A stretch of 64,000 nucleotides of DNA, taken from contig OX419760.1 of assembly GCA_948567375.1 (NCBI GenBank), forward strand, positions 18,724,001 through 18,788,000, written 5' to 3'. Positions 1-11,424 of this stretch are shown one piece after another (positions within the stretch are counted from its first letter, which is position 1; each line of letters begins with the position of its first letter). Made by a program: the position numbers and the translations under genes. The DNA comes from Lunularia cruciata. Taxonomy: Eukaryota; Streptophyta; Marchantiopsida; Lunulariales; Lunulariaceae. The notes under the pieces are model-generated. The model was not told where the DNA came from. It was given only the letters and a program-made list of their open reading frames with translations, and did not search any database.

Positions 1-1780
1 GGGTACGTACCCCATTTGTCGTCTTGGCTCCGGACAATTTGGAGACCAATGTCCCATTGAGCCACAATTGTAACAAGCACCTGGTGCCACATTTTGAGGT
101 CTATTCTGACCACCCATCGGGGGTCTTCGTGGAGGAACAGTAGGATTGTACTCCCCGTGGTCCAAACCTGGGACCTTGATATGATGGGCTTGATGGAGGC
201 TGTGTATCTTGGGTTTGATATACCGTATCTTCTTCTTCGCCTTGATCCCATCCAGGAACCCAATCTATTTGTTGCACTGGAAATGCCGTGCAAGTTAAAC
301 ATTCCGTATTAGTGTGGCCGGATTTACCACACGCCATGCACCATACGTTTGGTCATCCAAATGACGGGGGTTTTCTTCGGTCCTTCGCCCCAATCATCTG
401 AATTTTAAAATCCGCAAACTCTTTAATCAGAGTTTCCAACTTGTGATCCGCCTTGGATGTACTCTTTACTGGCGGTGTTACGGGCTTCTTTCCCCCACGT
501 CTTTGTATCTTTTTCTGCTTGGGTTCTTCGTCGGATTCCAAAGAAGAACTAGAAGAAGTGGAGGATTCTTTCGAAGAAGGAGAAGTACTACGTGAAGCTC
601 TTCGTCTTGGCTTTTTGCCTTTCTTCTCACGATTTCTTTGATTATTGGACGAGTTAGAATGAGCCGCCTAATATCGGGCAACATGTTTGAGGACTTTGTC
701 CAGAGAGGTTACATTTCTCTCCTTGGCAAAGATTTGAATCTCCGGTGAAAGTCCACCGAGAAACCAAGTAATGGCTTGGGCATTGGAATACCCCACCACC
801 CCGGATTGCTTCAGAACTCGGTTTAATAAGGCCATGAACCGCTCAGAGTAATCTCTCAATTTTTCCTTCTTTCCTCGATCCAAATCATTTAGTGCCGCGA
901 AGACACTTGTGTCATCCCAAAATCGTTCTAGGAAGCCATTCCGTAAGTCTGCCCAATCCGCTGGGGTAAATCCCTTCTGCGTTACATGAGTATACCAGCT
1001 TCGAGCCTTCTTTTGGAGCAGACTTGGAAAAATCCGCAGTCGATCCGCAAAGTCATGTTCCTTGTTGGCAAAGGAAATGACTTCGAATTCCTCAATGAAT
1101 TTGTCAAGATCTTCTTCTTGCTCTGTACCTTTGTACTTTTGATAAGCATGTCGGGTCACGGGTAACGAAGACATTGTTTGGTGCGGCAGATTTGGTTGTG
1201 GTAAGTTTGAACTTATAGGAACCACAGAGCTACTTGGTATGGACGCCGTGTTGTCTGCCCACGGGTTCCAATTTGTTGAGTTCAAATTGGGGTTGTCTTT
1301 GACAATTTCTTCTTCTCTGGTGGTGTCGACTTCAACCCAATCAGAAGTAAGAGGGTCCACAGCTTCCGTCTGATCTTCAAATCTTTTTCGGGATAACCGA
1401 GGAATTTTTCATACCAAATGTTGACACTCTTCCTCCGTAAGTGTTTGAGCTATCTTTTCTCAAACAAAATTCTTAATGAAATCGACTTCCTTTACAGCTT
1501 TAGGGGAAGTCGGTGTACTGGGTCGTAGCACGTATGTCTACCCGCTTGAGTCTTTCTTGGTCTTGGCAGACGGGGATGAAAAGTAGCCTAGCCAACCTGC
1601 TTCACGTTTCTTTTGATCAAGTTCGCACAGGGCTGCTTGTACTTTGTGCAGAAGTTGAAAGTCCAATTCTTCTCGTTCAATTTCATTTGAAGTGTATAGG
1701 GCTTTCAACTGTTCATCTTTCTCACGCTGCACCACTCGTCTTCGAGCACTCTCATCTCGTTGTTCTCTCGATGCAGACAT
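1..1780 (-). pseudogene. Gag polyprotein of B0 (decayed, truncated by window edge)
   Basis: Gag forms the particle that packages element RNA. The N-terminus (1780 to 1538) starts MSASREQRDESARRR and is charged and probably helical. The capsid-like core (1360 to 668) has the Ty3/gypsy gag pattern, for example RSWYTHVTQKG and LRDYSERFMALLNRVL. A basic, Ser-rich linker follows (about 684 to 353). Two CCHC knuckle regions follow: CGKSGHTNTEC near 330-300 (first Cys altered or out of frame) and CYNCGSMGHWSPNC near 85-35. At least two in-frame stops lie between 1538 and 1360, and frameshifts fall near 350-480 and 150-200, so this copy is dead. The first ATG after the primer site was taken as the start. 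Family B gag is seen only here. Confidence 0.75.
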
Positions 1781-1844
1781 TCATATTGCATGAACACCCA
1801 GTTTTGAATTTGGCTTCGTATTCTTCCACTTCCGAGATTTGTAT

Positions 1845-1861
1845 CCCCGGCAGTGGCGCCA
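1845..1861 (-). other. Primer-binding site of B0 (tRNA-Asp type)
   Basis: On the minus strand this reads TGGCGCCACTGCCGGGG, seven bases inside the 5' LTR. From established knowledge, plant tRNA-Asp(GUC) ends in CCCCGGCAACGGCGCCA, so the match is 15 of 17. The site fixes the LTR/internal boundary and shows that gag lies downstream of this LTR. Confidence 0.75.
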
Positions 1862-2196
1862 AAAATCATGTGACAACCCGGCAAATATCACTTTTGCGGT
1901 AATCGGGTAAGTAAAGTTTGTTCCCGCAGAGATACGATCCAGAATTGGTCAAATACAAAGTCAAAAGTCACAATTGCAGTTCTTCTTGATTGCTTCTTTA
2001 ATCTCTCAGGTAGAAACTACACCCAGAAGAGAGTAACAAGCTCACAATCTTGACAACTTGTCACGAATACACACACATAATCACAACATAGTAAATTCTG
2101 TCCAAACAACTCTTGATTGTGATGATTCAGATTCTCCCGAAGACAGCACTTCACTACAAAGACCGATTTTGCCTCAGAATTGTGTTCCACCCCTCC

Positions 2197-2458
2197 ACTA
2201 AAGGCACAACTTCCTCGATTGAAATTGCTTCACATCAACTTCGTGTTGCACTCACAAATGCAGAATACTAACAGCACTACAATTCCTCTCAGATCTGTCA
2301 AGGCATTGCTCCAATGCACTTCACTCAGGCACTAAAGGCACAACTTCCTCGATTGAAATTGCTTCACATCAACTTCGTGCTGCACTCACAAATGCAGAAT
2401 ACTAACAGCACTACAATTCCTCTCAGATCTGTCAAGGCATTGCTCCGATGCACTTCAC
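2197..2458. repeat. 134-bp tandem duplication in the B0 LTR
   Basis: Two adjacent copies start at 2197 and 2331 (both actaaaggcacaacttcctc), with only a few differences. Other B LTRs (near 11745, 35180, 54785, 61560) carry one copy of this segment, so the duplication is private to B0 or its subfamily. It lies downstream of the second TATA-like site. Confidence 0.85.
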
Positions 2459-2669
2459 TTCAAACACACAAAATGAAGATCAAGGCTGCAGATTCCAACA
2501 TCCACAAGCGCATTGACTTGCTCTTCGGAATTCTCCACACACTCACAAACACAAACACAAAATTGACAATCGGAATTAAGCTTAAGCGACGAGTACTGAG
2601 AACAGTACTTTGCTTTATCTATCTTCAGAAAGTTGAATACTGAATAACATTGTATTGCAAATGCTCCAC

Positions 2670-2676
2670 TTAAATA
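2670..2676 (-). promoter_or_regulatory. Second TATA-like site in the B0 LTR
   Basis: The minus strand reads GTATTTAAGTGG. The same block, CACTATTTAAGAGTG, recurs at matching positions in B1 and the 28895 solo LTR, and as CACTACTTAAGAGTGG in B2, B6 and B5. It lies after the LTR reading frame and about 800 bp before the LTR end, so it could drive the genomic RNA. This is inferred from sequence only. Confidence 0.45.
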
Positions 2677-2796
2677 CTGAAGCAAACGGTAGACTTTCCT
2701 ACATAGGCACCACTTCCTAACATCTCTTCCTACCTGCAAATCCTAAGTGATAGTGTATCTCTTCATATCTGACTCTTCCTATCTCAAAATTGACTT

Positions 2797-5312
2797 CTAT
2801 TCTAATCCGATGACAACCTCATCATCGGCTTCCAGCCCCGATGATCTTCCGATTACTTCACCTTCTTCGGGTATGACTGATTCTACTAATTTCTTTACTA
2901 ATTCTACGACTTCTTCACTACAATCTCCAATTGAACTCCGGGTTACTCCATCTACACTCTTATTTCCCGACCCACTCTTCTCTAATGTGTCAATTCTCCA
3001 GTCCGATGACACTTGAATTCCTACTTTTGCAACATTGGGTTTCTTCTCTACTGTCACACTATTCCGAATCTTCTCTTATTCAGAATTGACTAGATCTAAT
3101 CTAAGACTAACATTATTCTCTACTTCCAACATTTTCCTATCTACTCGTTCTCTCAACCGAATCAGCAAGGTGTTCATGTCCACATCCTTGGCTCTTTGCT
3201 TCCAAGTTTCCTGCACAAGTAACTTCAACTCATGCAAACGAGCTTCTTCCAATCTTCCTTCAGCCTCCGTGCTTAAAATTGCTCGTAATCTCCCAGCAAG
3301 GTCCCCTACTGATTCCGATACATATCCTTGAGAACGCTCCACCTTCAACTCCACCCGATACATTTGCAACTCGTCTTTGTACTCTACAGCAAGCATCTTC
3401 TTCTCCTCTGCATACTGCACTTTCTGCTGCTCCGCACTCTTGACCAGTTCACGCAAATGCTCTTCTTCTTCTTGCCTGGACTCCAATTCTCTCTGCCATG
3501 CTTGATCTTTTGCGGTGGCACTCTCCTTCAAGCTGTCCAATTCTTGCTCCATCACAATGTTCATCGCCTTAAAATGGACATTCTCAACGTGCACATTACT
3601 CACCTCCTCCTGCATCTTGCTGAGCCACATCGCCTGCTCCTTCAACTCTCCGGCTTGCTTTTGCAGGTCCTTCTCCTTCGCTGTACAACTCTCTTGTAGC
3701 TCGCTCAACATTTTCTTCCTCGAGTCTTCCCTCCTTCAAAGATCATCAATTTCCGCACTTCTTTGGATTTGACGCGCCTGGAGCTCTTTCACTTCCTTCA
3801 GCAGATGCTTTACCACTTGCAACTCATTCATCCCCTTTTTGTGATCTTGGGGAATTCCTCTCTGATGTTCCTTCAACATTTCCAGCAATGGTGTGACCAC
3901 CTTCGTAAAATATGATATCCCGCCAAAAGTTTCTTCTTCATCATTGCCTCCTTTGTCTGGAGTCTTTTCCTGTGTCATCGGCTCCTTCATCCAAAGTCTT
4001 GACCTTTGTATCTTCATAGTGTCAGCACTATCTTTGTCTTGGCCTCTTGAACTCGGGCCCGTGGGATATTCCTTCTTTGCTTTGGGTTTTGGCTTGTTCT
4101 CCACCATTACCTCGCCAGTGTCACTCACCACCACCAATTGCTGGACTTTGGGCTCTCCCTCACTTTCACTACCCGACTCCCCACTCTTCAACGTGAGCTC
4201 TTCTTTGTCTGAGTCTTCTTTGTGCGACTAGTCTCTTCATCTGACTCCAATCCCGAAGATGCTCTTCTCATGACGTTAGTGGTCTTCAACATCAGCCTCC
4301 GAGTCTTACGTTGGATGGGCGATGGTTTAGCTTCTTTGGGTTTACTTCTCTTCTTTTTCTTTGGACTGGCGACATCTTTGATCTTCCACTGTCCCGTTCT
4401 CGCAAAGTATTTGTCATTCGCCCTCAGCTGAAGCATGTACTGTCGCTCCTCTTCATCGGCTTTTCTTCTCAAATCAGGGTGCATGTGGGAGACCATACGA
4501 TGCCGCTCATCTTCAGAGAGCAAGTTTAGGCCAAAGTAGAAATGTGCTGCAAATGGCGCAAAATAATGCGGTGGTGAGCTCATTTGCCAATTCACTACCA
4601 TCTGCCTGGTTTGGTGATGGTAACACTTTGCCCAATTCACAGGTACCCTTGCAAACATCTGGTGGAAGAAGACCGCCTACTGCATGGTTACGTACGTTGT
4701 TCACTCCGGCTTGAACATGGCCATCATCGCCCCTACAATACTTCTTCGGATCAGGTCTTAATAGGACTCCACCTTGTACCCATTCGTAGTTCTTGGAGCG
4801 AGAAACAAATTACAAATTTCCGCCGTCTCCTCTGCAGCATCACACTTTCGATAGAAGGTGACTCTTATTGGCTCTCCTGCTTCTCTCCCCAGGACCAACT
4901 TCCAATCCGACTCAGTCCATCGAGCCGGATTGCCTCTCTTCCCCTCCACTTCAAGACCCTCCTCACAATTACTGGCAGCGATTTCTGCCATTACTCCCGA
5001 GAAACTGAAATTCCAGTTCCAGGCTAAAAAGGTGATACGAAGTCTCACCAAGACTTCGATCCTTGCTACTACATCTACCCTTTGAATTGCAAAACCTCTC
5101 ACTGCCAGCGCGTTGGCCACCTTCTTTGCCATGATTTGTTCTCTCGTTCTATGCTGTTGGAAGATCAGCCCCTCTCTTGGACGAGACACTCTAACTCCCT
5201 CAAGGTTTTGGAAAATTTCACTCTTGACGGGCTTTCGGACACGCATTCCTGTAGGATGACTACTCAAAGGAATTGGAAATTTACTCAGCAAATTCAACTT
5301 CCCCCTGCGCAT
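2797..5312 (-). pseudogene. LTR-encoded protein of family B, copy B0
   Basis: I do not recognise this protein. It is read in element sense inside the LTR. Segments in order: a basic N-terminus (5312 to about 5060, with FPIPLSSHPTGMRV); a conserved globular part (about 5060 to 4300) with RWTESDWKLVLGRE, NGYKVESY, PVNWAKCYHHQTRQMV and AAHFYFGLNLL; a Lys/Ser and acidic stretch (4300 to 3950); a long coiled coil (about 3930 to 3300, with MEQELDSLKESATAKDQ); then LHELKLLVQETWKQR and a C-terminal acidic tail with DTLEKSGSGNK (to 2797). Frame breaks occur near 4750, 4190, 3720 and 3070. The same domain order in B2, B6, B1 and B7, despite strong divergence, argues that it once coded. It may be a captured host gene; no function can be assigned. 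Confidence 0.7.
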
Positions 5313-5318
5313 TCACAA

Positions 5319-5325
5319 TTTTATA
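5319..5325 (-). promoter_or_regulatory. TATA box ahead of the LTR-encoded frame, B0
   Basis: The minus strand reads CAATATAAAATTG, 373 bp inside the LTR and 13 bp before the ATG at 5312. B2 (38258-38264, TATAAAA) and B6 (58519-58525, TATAAAA) have a TATA box at the same LTR position, 386-389 bp from the LTR start. Position and conservation suggest a real core promoter. Confidence 0.6.
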
Positions 5326-5698
5326 TTGCCCCAAATTGTAGTCATTCTTCAGTCAATTTCATCTGTGAGTTTCTTTCTTCTGCGTGCTCTCCTGGTCATT
5401 ATCAAGACATGCTTCTTCTGCCCCCGCCGTTTCTTGAAATGTACTTTCTTGCCACGTACCAAGGTTGTTAAATGGTTTTCATCATTCCTGCGTTTTCCAA
5501 CCCGAAGATGATGATCTTCGGCCTGCTTCCGGTGTACTCCTCTTCCGAGTACCTCCATCATCGGATCTGATGTCAGCTTCTTTGGCTTTCTTCCGAAGTT
5601 ACTTTCACCTCTTCTTTGTTTGCAATTCATCTTTTCCGTGGTTACTTCATCTCTTAAACACTACTAACCATAAAAAAACAAAAAATGTGGGTACCACA

Positions 5699-6254
5699 AC
5701 TACTCTATCTTTGGATCTCATAACTCCTAACTTTTCTATCAATTCTAATACTTCTTCACTCTGATCTACAATTGAGGTCTTGGGTAACCTTTCTACTACA
5801 TTATCTTCCAACCCACTCTTCTCTAAAGTGTCAAATGTCAAATCTGAAGACATTTGCACTCCTACTTCTGCAACTTTGGGTCTTTGTACTTCTTCTACCT
5901 CACTACAAAGTTTAGCTAACTCTGTCCTAATCAAGTCTAGTCTAAGACACACATTGTCTCCCAGCTCTAGCATCTTCCTATCTACACGATCTCGCAGCCA
6001 GATTAACAGATTATTCAACTTGGTGTCCTTCACCTTCCTCTTATGTGCTTCCTGCACTAGCAACTTTAACTCGTGCAGCCTCACTCTTTGAGTTTACACT
6101 CCACCTCCGTACTTATGACCCAAAGCAACTTTACCTTAGGCTTTATCATGAAGACTGTTTTCTTTGCCTTCTTTGGTCATATAGGCGCAATCCAACTTCT
6201 CTATACACTTCTTCTTCTCCATTTCAAAAAAAAACAAAAAATGTGGGTACCACA
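5699..6254 (-). mobile_element. Older family B LTR fragment, host of B0
   Basis: It ends at 6254 with GTGGGTACCACA, the family B LTR terminus. It holds the C-terminal end of the LTR-encoded frame (6084 to about 5700, with LHELKLLVQEAHKRK and DTLEKSGLEDN) joined near 6085 directly to LTR-start sequence. Most of the frame is therefore deleted, as in the short B LTRs. B0 is inserted at its left edge; its remainder lies beyond the window. It interrupts C2 just after the PHD finger (next bases tacat). Confidence 0.75.
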
Positions 6255-6255
6255 T

Positions 6256-6390
6256 ACATCTAGGACATAACCATTGTCCCTAAGGAACCACCGTGAAGAG
6301 AGGAGTCATACATACCATATGTCATCCTCTCAAACAGCCATCACACACTAACATAGTAGCAGCTCCACCAGAAGAGCCACATAACATACA
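6256..6390 (-). other. PHD finger at the C-terminus of the C2 integrase
   Basis: Read on the minus strand in the integrase frame, this gives a full C4HC3 zinc pattern: C-X2-C-X11-C-X2-C-X4-H-X2-C-X14-C-X2-C, with the typical Trp two residues before the last Cys pair (GQWLCPRC). Visible pieces are RCMLCGSSGG, LVCDGCLRG and HMVCMTPLF. Two stops interrupt it: a TGA where the pattern expects Trp before the His, and a TAG that fits a former CAG. PHD fingers usually bind histone H3 tails, so here it could guide integration. It follows NCAPCHLPNID. Confidence 0.8.
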
Positions 6391-7530
6391 CCTCAAGCTT
6401 GCACGTACAAGTGCCAAGCTTGGGTCCATAGTACCATCAATGTTTGGGAGGTGGCATGGCGCACAATTGTGCACATGATCCTTCTAAACAACACCATCAC
6501 ATCCTTCTAACACACGGACTCTAGATGGCAAAACCTCACGGACTCTCAAGATAGTGCGGCCTGTCAAAACATCAAGTGTCATTGGTGCTATTTGCTATAG
6601 ATATACATAGTTGCTTGGATGAAATTGACGGATTGAGGGTCTATAACCTCCTCCTCAAATGGTAGCATAGCGTAAAGGATCTCTATGCTAAGCAATTGCC
6701 AAGTTCTCAAAGGCCATTGGCATCACTCTCCAAAAGATCTTTGCCCGTTGAGAACATGCGCTCATCCATATATTGGGGTCATCCAAGTCCAAAACTATAG
6801 TAGCATCTCGACAAATGGTTGTAGGTAAATCTAGATCTCCTCCATAGAGTATAAAGTATGGAGAGAAGGATGCTAAGGAGGCTTGCCGGCTGAACCGATA
6901 GGCCATGGCCAACCGAGGTAACTAGAGATCTCAATCTCCCAAGTGGCCTCTCTGCAAACCATACTTTTGCAACTTTCTCTTCACCGTCTGAACCACTCTC
7001 TCTACTAAGCCATCTACCTCAGGGTGATCTTGGGATGTAGTACAATGATCAATCAAAGCCTTGTCACACAAGACCTAAAACTCCCCCAAGAACTCTGTAC
7101 CTTGATCAATCAAAACCTCAATTGGTGCACCAAAATGACTAGGAACTCGATCCAAGAATGAGTAAGTTGTCCCTTCACAAGACTTGTCCAAGAAGTGCCA
7201 CCAACTCAATCCACTTGGAGAACTAATCCACCATCACCAAAACATACCGATGATGTCTCACAATCAACAGTAAAGGTCTAGCAAAGTCCAAACTCCAATG
7301 GTAACCCAATCCCATGATAGGTAATAGGTGTAATTGTGGCATAGGAACATTGAATGATGCTCTAACTTGGTCACAAACCACATATCTGAACTGCTATACC
7401 TCGGTCTGCATACCACGCCACCAATAATGACTCTAAAGTAAGCTATACGTACGCTTTACTCCAAAATGTCCTAGCTCCTCATGAGCATGACGGACCAACG
7501 GTGGTCTCTAAGATGGAAGTGGTACTACTC
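6391..7530 (-). pseudogene. Integrase of C2 (decayed)
   Basis: Integrase joins element cDNA to host DNA. In order on the minus strand: an H2C2 zinc-binding region (HAHEELGHFGVKRTYSLL, near 7470), the catalytic core start (GLGYHWSLDFARPL, near 7300), the core end (PASLASFSPYFILYGGDL, near 6860), a C-terminal region (GGGYRP, then TLDVLTGRTILRVREV) and CHLPNID leading into the PHD finger. Stops include TGA for CGA near 6655 and TAG for CAG near 6590 and 6485. The part around the second catalytic Asp is frameshifted. C1 keeps the same core more cleanly. Confidence 0.75.
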
Positions 7531-7914
7531 ACACTCTACCATCCTCCCATACATGCAAAAGGTGTCTACCCTCCAACCTGAACCGTCTGGCTTGCTGAAG
7601 GACACAGTCTCTCTCCTTGGCCCCAACTGTGCCACCCACAACACCAATGCAAAGATAGTCCATCAATAAAACATCAACATGAATGTCTCGTTGAACTATA
7701 CCAATATCTTCACTCTTTGGATCTATGACCTCAATAACTCCTCCTATATGCACTGAGAGAGATACCACCAAAGCCTTTGAAAATATACACAAAAAGGTCA
7801 ATGCATGCCAACCTGGCACCATCTCCTCATCTGTCTCACCATGCCAACATGCTCCAGTCTGATCCTGCTAGCTGGGACATGGATTTCTACTATCACAGTT
7901 CATCACCCCAGGTC
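7531..7914 (-). pseudogene. RNase H tail and RNase H-integrase linker of C2
   Basis: This continues the C2 polyprotein interrupted at 25631. It has the end of RNase H (NPCPS, after VNCDSR) and a linker rich in Val and Asp (DYLCIGVVGGTVGAKERD, QARRFRLEGRHLLHVWEDGR) that matches C1 at 21050-21370 closely. Its edge at 7914 is the insertion point of A2. Confidence 0.75.
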
Positions 7915-8600
7915 TATGAGCCAGCCTGTCTTTCACTCAAGATGAACCTTTGATAGCTATTATGGCAGCGCACCATGGACTCAGAAGGCAAGGAACTCCA
8001 ACTCCATCATACTCCTCCAAGGCTAACACTTCAAGACTCAAGACATTGCTCACTAGAGAACTCAATGAGAGAGAGATAGTTGCAAATGAAAGGATGATGA
8101 CTACCTCCTCATCCTATATACTTGTGAAATAGTTAAGTACCAAAATTACTAATTACCGTAGTAACTCAAGTTACTAGACTAAAAGTCAAGTAAAGTCAAA
8201 AAGTAGAAAGGAATATCCATTCACATTTGCCTATTCCTCTAAGCATGTGGTCTTATCTTGACCCAACCACTAAGTCAAGGATTCCTTCACATGGGCTATC
8301 CTTGGACTTAAGAAGAATCCAAAACAAAAAGGCTTGCGGGCCCAAAAGTTCTCAACTCTTTCCTCAAAGCCAAACACCTAGGAATAATACCAAGTCAACA
8401 CACTAAAATCCAAAATAGTGGTGCTCATCTTTTCCACTTCCTCTAAAGTAAGGTCCCCTCTATCTTAGCTATGACTAACTTTAGCTAACCATGACTAATA
8501 TAGAACCATCCTTTATCTCTATATAAATAATATCTCGTAAGTACTTGTAATACCAAGCTAGATATCACAATACCACACACATGCACAAATGGGTGTTACA
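7915..8600 (-). repeat. A2 3' LTR
   Basis: 686 bp matching A1's LTRs. The outer end reads TATGAGCC instead of TGTGAGCC, a G-to-A change in the terminal dinucleotide. The inner end GGGTGTTACA is followed by tttacccccgg, the polypurine tract on the other strand. TATA motif at about 8519-8529 (ctatataaata on the plus strand). Confidence 0.9.
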
Positions 8601-8648
8601 TTTACCCCCGGACTAAGTTTTCACTTTGTCCTCAAATTGAAGGTCTCT

Positions 8649-9757
8649 CTACCTTCTATGATACATCTTCAACTTATCATGGTTAATCCTATCAAAGTGT
8701 CTTCCTCCCAACTCCTTGAGATCATAGGTGTAATTGCCCTACACCTTCTTCACTATGAATGGTCCAAAGTACTTAGGCAAAAACTTCTTTTGCACTCTCT
8801 TGAATCGAATGGAATCAAACAACATTACCCCATCACTGTCCTTGAAAGGCTCCACCTTTTTCTAACCTTGCCTCTTGTCACAGCTTTCCTTTTGTTTCCT
8901 TTGGGCTTGCTCCACTCGAACCATAGCAACTGCTCTTGCCTTTTCCAACTCCATGAGTTGTTCCTTCCTTGACTTCTCTGCATCACCTCCTTGTGCTTTC
9001 TTCAATCTCCTATGAATGCTTTGGAAGGTAGGAAGATCAAAGTGAATAGGTAGGGTAGACTCAATACCATATACCAATTGAAATGGAGAATATCTTGTGG
9101 AGGTCTTCATGGTTGTCCTATACTCCCACAAAATTGCATGAATCCTCTTGTCCCAATGATGTTTAGCCCCCTCCATTTCTGCATCTTTGGCCAACATCAT
9201 GCACGAGGTCTGATTGGTTCTCTCTGCCAAGCCATTGGAATTTGGCTTATAGGATGTAGTTACTCTATGTGTGATAGAGAAATGTCGTAGCATGGCTGTA
9301 GTAATGCTTCCTGTAAACTCTCTTCCTCTATTAGAAACCAACTCCAAAGGGCATCCAAACCTAGTGATAATGCGTTCATAAAGAAATCTATCCACTTCAT
9401 CTTCATTCTTGTCCCTCAATGGTCTAGCCTCAACCCACTTGGTAAGGTAATCAGTAACCACCACAATGTACCAATTGTTCCTTGGGGTTTTATTGAGAGG
9501 ACCTACAAATCAATTCCCCACTTCTCAAAAGGTCCTAGCAATGGAATTGATCTAAGTGGTGGAGTGGATGTAGACTTTCTAGCAAAAGCTTGAAAAACAT
9601 GACAAGTTTTGCAATAATCAAGACAATCCTTGAAAATCCCTCTCCAATGGTAACCTGCATCTAGAATCTTGAAAGCAGTCACCTTTCCAAAATGTCCTCC
9701 ACATACTAAACCTTCATGGAAATCCTTCATGAGTAGGATAGACTCTTCCTTACTCAC
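8649..9757 (-). pseudogene. Integrase of A2 (decayed)
   Basis: Matches the intact A1 integrase. The H2C2 region (HEGLVCGGHFGK, CKTCHVFQ) has its last Cys changed to Phe. The catalytic core has EYRTTMKTSTRYSPF. The second catalytic Asp is Asn (LVSNRGREF against LVSDRGGEF in A1), from GAT to AAT. A one-base deletion near 9500 shifts the frame, and a TAG ends the frame after KRQG near 8862, before the C-terminal module. It is not functional. Confidence 0.85.
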
Positions 9758-9763
9758 TGCTCT

Positions 9764-11424
9764 TCAAAGTAGACCATCTGCTCCGTGGTGAAAAAGAATA
9801 TCCTCCACCATTGTGTAAGGTCTAGATCTTGCTGCAAGGGCCTTCCTCTCCCTAGCATGCATCCCTTCTGGATAGTTACCTCTTGTCACAAAATCCACAA
9901 TCTCCTTGTACTCCATTGGAACCTCTTGAGTGATTGAGATTGTCATGAGCTCCTCATCCGGGAAGGAATCATCCACAGGCTCATCTCCATCATGATCATA
10001 GGCTCTAGATAACAAATCAGCATTTGCATGTTTCTTTCCTTGCCTATCCTCAATGGTGTAGTCATACTCAGACAAGAGTATCATCCACCTTGCTAGTCTC
10101 CCTTCAACATTAGGCTTGTTGAAGATGTACTTCAAACCCTTGTGATCCGTGACAATGGTGGCTTTCCCTCCAATCAAGTAGTGTCTAAACTTCTTGAGAC
10201 CAACGATCACTGCCAACCCTTCTCTCTTCGTGACAGAGTAGTTTTTCTCTGCTGAAACCATCTGCCTACTAGCATAAGCTATTGGATGATCATGCCCATC
10301 TTGGTCTAATTGACTAAGAGTGCATCCTATAGCTACATTAGAAGCATCAGTGTAGAGGATGAAAGGCTTACTCCAATCAAGTTTAGCAAGAATTGGAGCT
10401 ACAACAAGGGATTGCTTGAGCTCCACAAAATCTTTGAGAGCCTCCTTGTCTTCCAAAATCACCATGTAATCTACACCCTTCTTCATGTAGATGGTCAATG
10501 CATAAGCCTTGTTAGAAAATGAGAAGATGAACCTCCTATAGTACCCAACCATCCCCAAGAATTGGCGTAACTTTGTCAAGCTTGAAGGGAATGGAAGGTC
10601 TAAGATTTTCCTCACCTTCTCAGGATCAAGTACTATTCCATCCTTGGAGATGATGTGCCCCAAAAGTAGACCTTCTTCACATCCAAAAATGCACTTCTTT
10701 AGGTTGAGTGATGCATTTGCCTCATCCAAGCGTTGCAAGACTTTGATTAGGTGTTCAAATTGCTCTTCCTTGCTCCCATAGACATAAAAGTCATCAATGA
10801 AGTCTCTCACAAATTTCCCAATGAAAGTTTCAAATACCTTGTTCATGAACCGTTGGAATGTGGCTGGAGCATTGCAATGCCCAAAAGGCATGACCTTGAA
10901 AGCGTAAGTTCTCCAAGGTGTGGTGAACATGGTGAGTTGTTGATGCTCTGGTGCAATCTTGATTTGGTTGTATCCACTATAACTATCTCCAAAAACTGTA
11001 CCTCTCAGGACCTGCAACCTCCTCCAAGATTTCATCAATGAATGGCAATGGGTAGTAGTCCTTCTTGGTAACAACATTGAGCTTCTTGTAATCTACACAT
11101 ACCCGAAGCTTGCCATTCTTTTTCTTCACAATGACAATTGGAGATACCCATTCTGAATTCTCCACCTCAAAGATAAATCCGGCCACCTTGAGCTTATCAA
11201 TCTCCTCCTTCACAACCAAGATATTGGTGGGCTAATGCGACGTTGCTTTTGGCGGATTGGTCTTGCATGTGACTCCACCTCTATCTTGTGCTCCTCCAAG
11301 GTGACTTCCTTTGAATCCTTGTAACTAAAGGCAAACACATGGATGACCTTGCAAAAAATCTCCTCAAATCTCACCTTCTCCTCCTTGGTAACATTTGGGC
11401 CATACTTGAGGGTAGCTAACCTTC
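9764..11424 (-). pseudogene. Reverse transcriptase-RNase H of A2 (truncated)
   Basis: RT copies element RNA to DNA and RNase H removes the RNA. RT has YPLPFIDEILEEV and FIDDFYVYGSKEEQF (the IDD catalytic pair); RNase H has ILYTDASNVAIGC and VTDHKGLKYIF. The frame breaks near 11000 and 11215, and the 5' end is cut at 11424 by B1. A TGA at 9764-9766 separates RNase H from integrase at the same codon as in A1. The tract resembles A1 closely but carries more substitutions. Confidence 0.85.

Larger units (their letters stand above)
1..5698 (-). mobile_element. B0: family B LTR retrotransposon, 5' part
   Basis: Minus-strand element running off the left edge. Reading leftward from 5698 it shows the 5' LTR (5698 to 1869), a primer-binding site (1861 to 1845) and gag (1780 to 1). 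Pol and the 3' LTR are outside the window. The outer LTR end (TGTGGTACCCAC on the minus strand) abuts an older family B LTR at 5699, so one B element has inserted into another. The first five bases beyond the LTR, the candidate target duplication, are actac; its partner is not visible. Confidence 0.85.
1869..5698 (-). repeat. B0 5' LTR, 3.83 kb, with internal coding region
   Basis: It is bounded by TGTGACAACCCGGC on the plus strand at 1869 and GTGGGTACCACA ending at 5698. In element sense it runs TGTGGTACC...GGTTGTCACA, the TG...CA form. This is several times the usual length of a plant Ty3 LTR. In element sense it holds an A/T-rich start, a TATA box, a reading frame of about 840 codons, a second TATA-like site, and about 800 bp of leader with a 134-bp tandem duplication. 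Confidence 0.85.

Noticed and set aside
2197-2458. Repeat pair as a CRISPR-like array
   Set aside because: Only two long adjacent units without spacers, inside a retrotransposon LTR.
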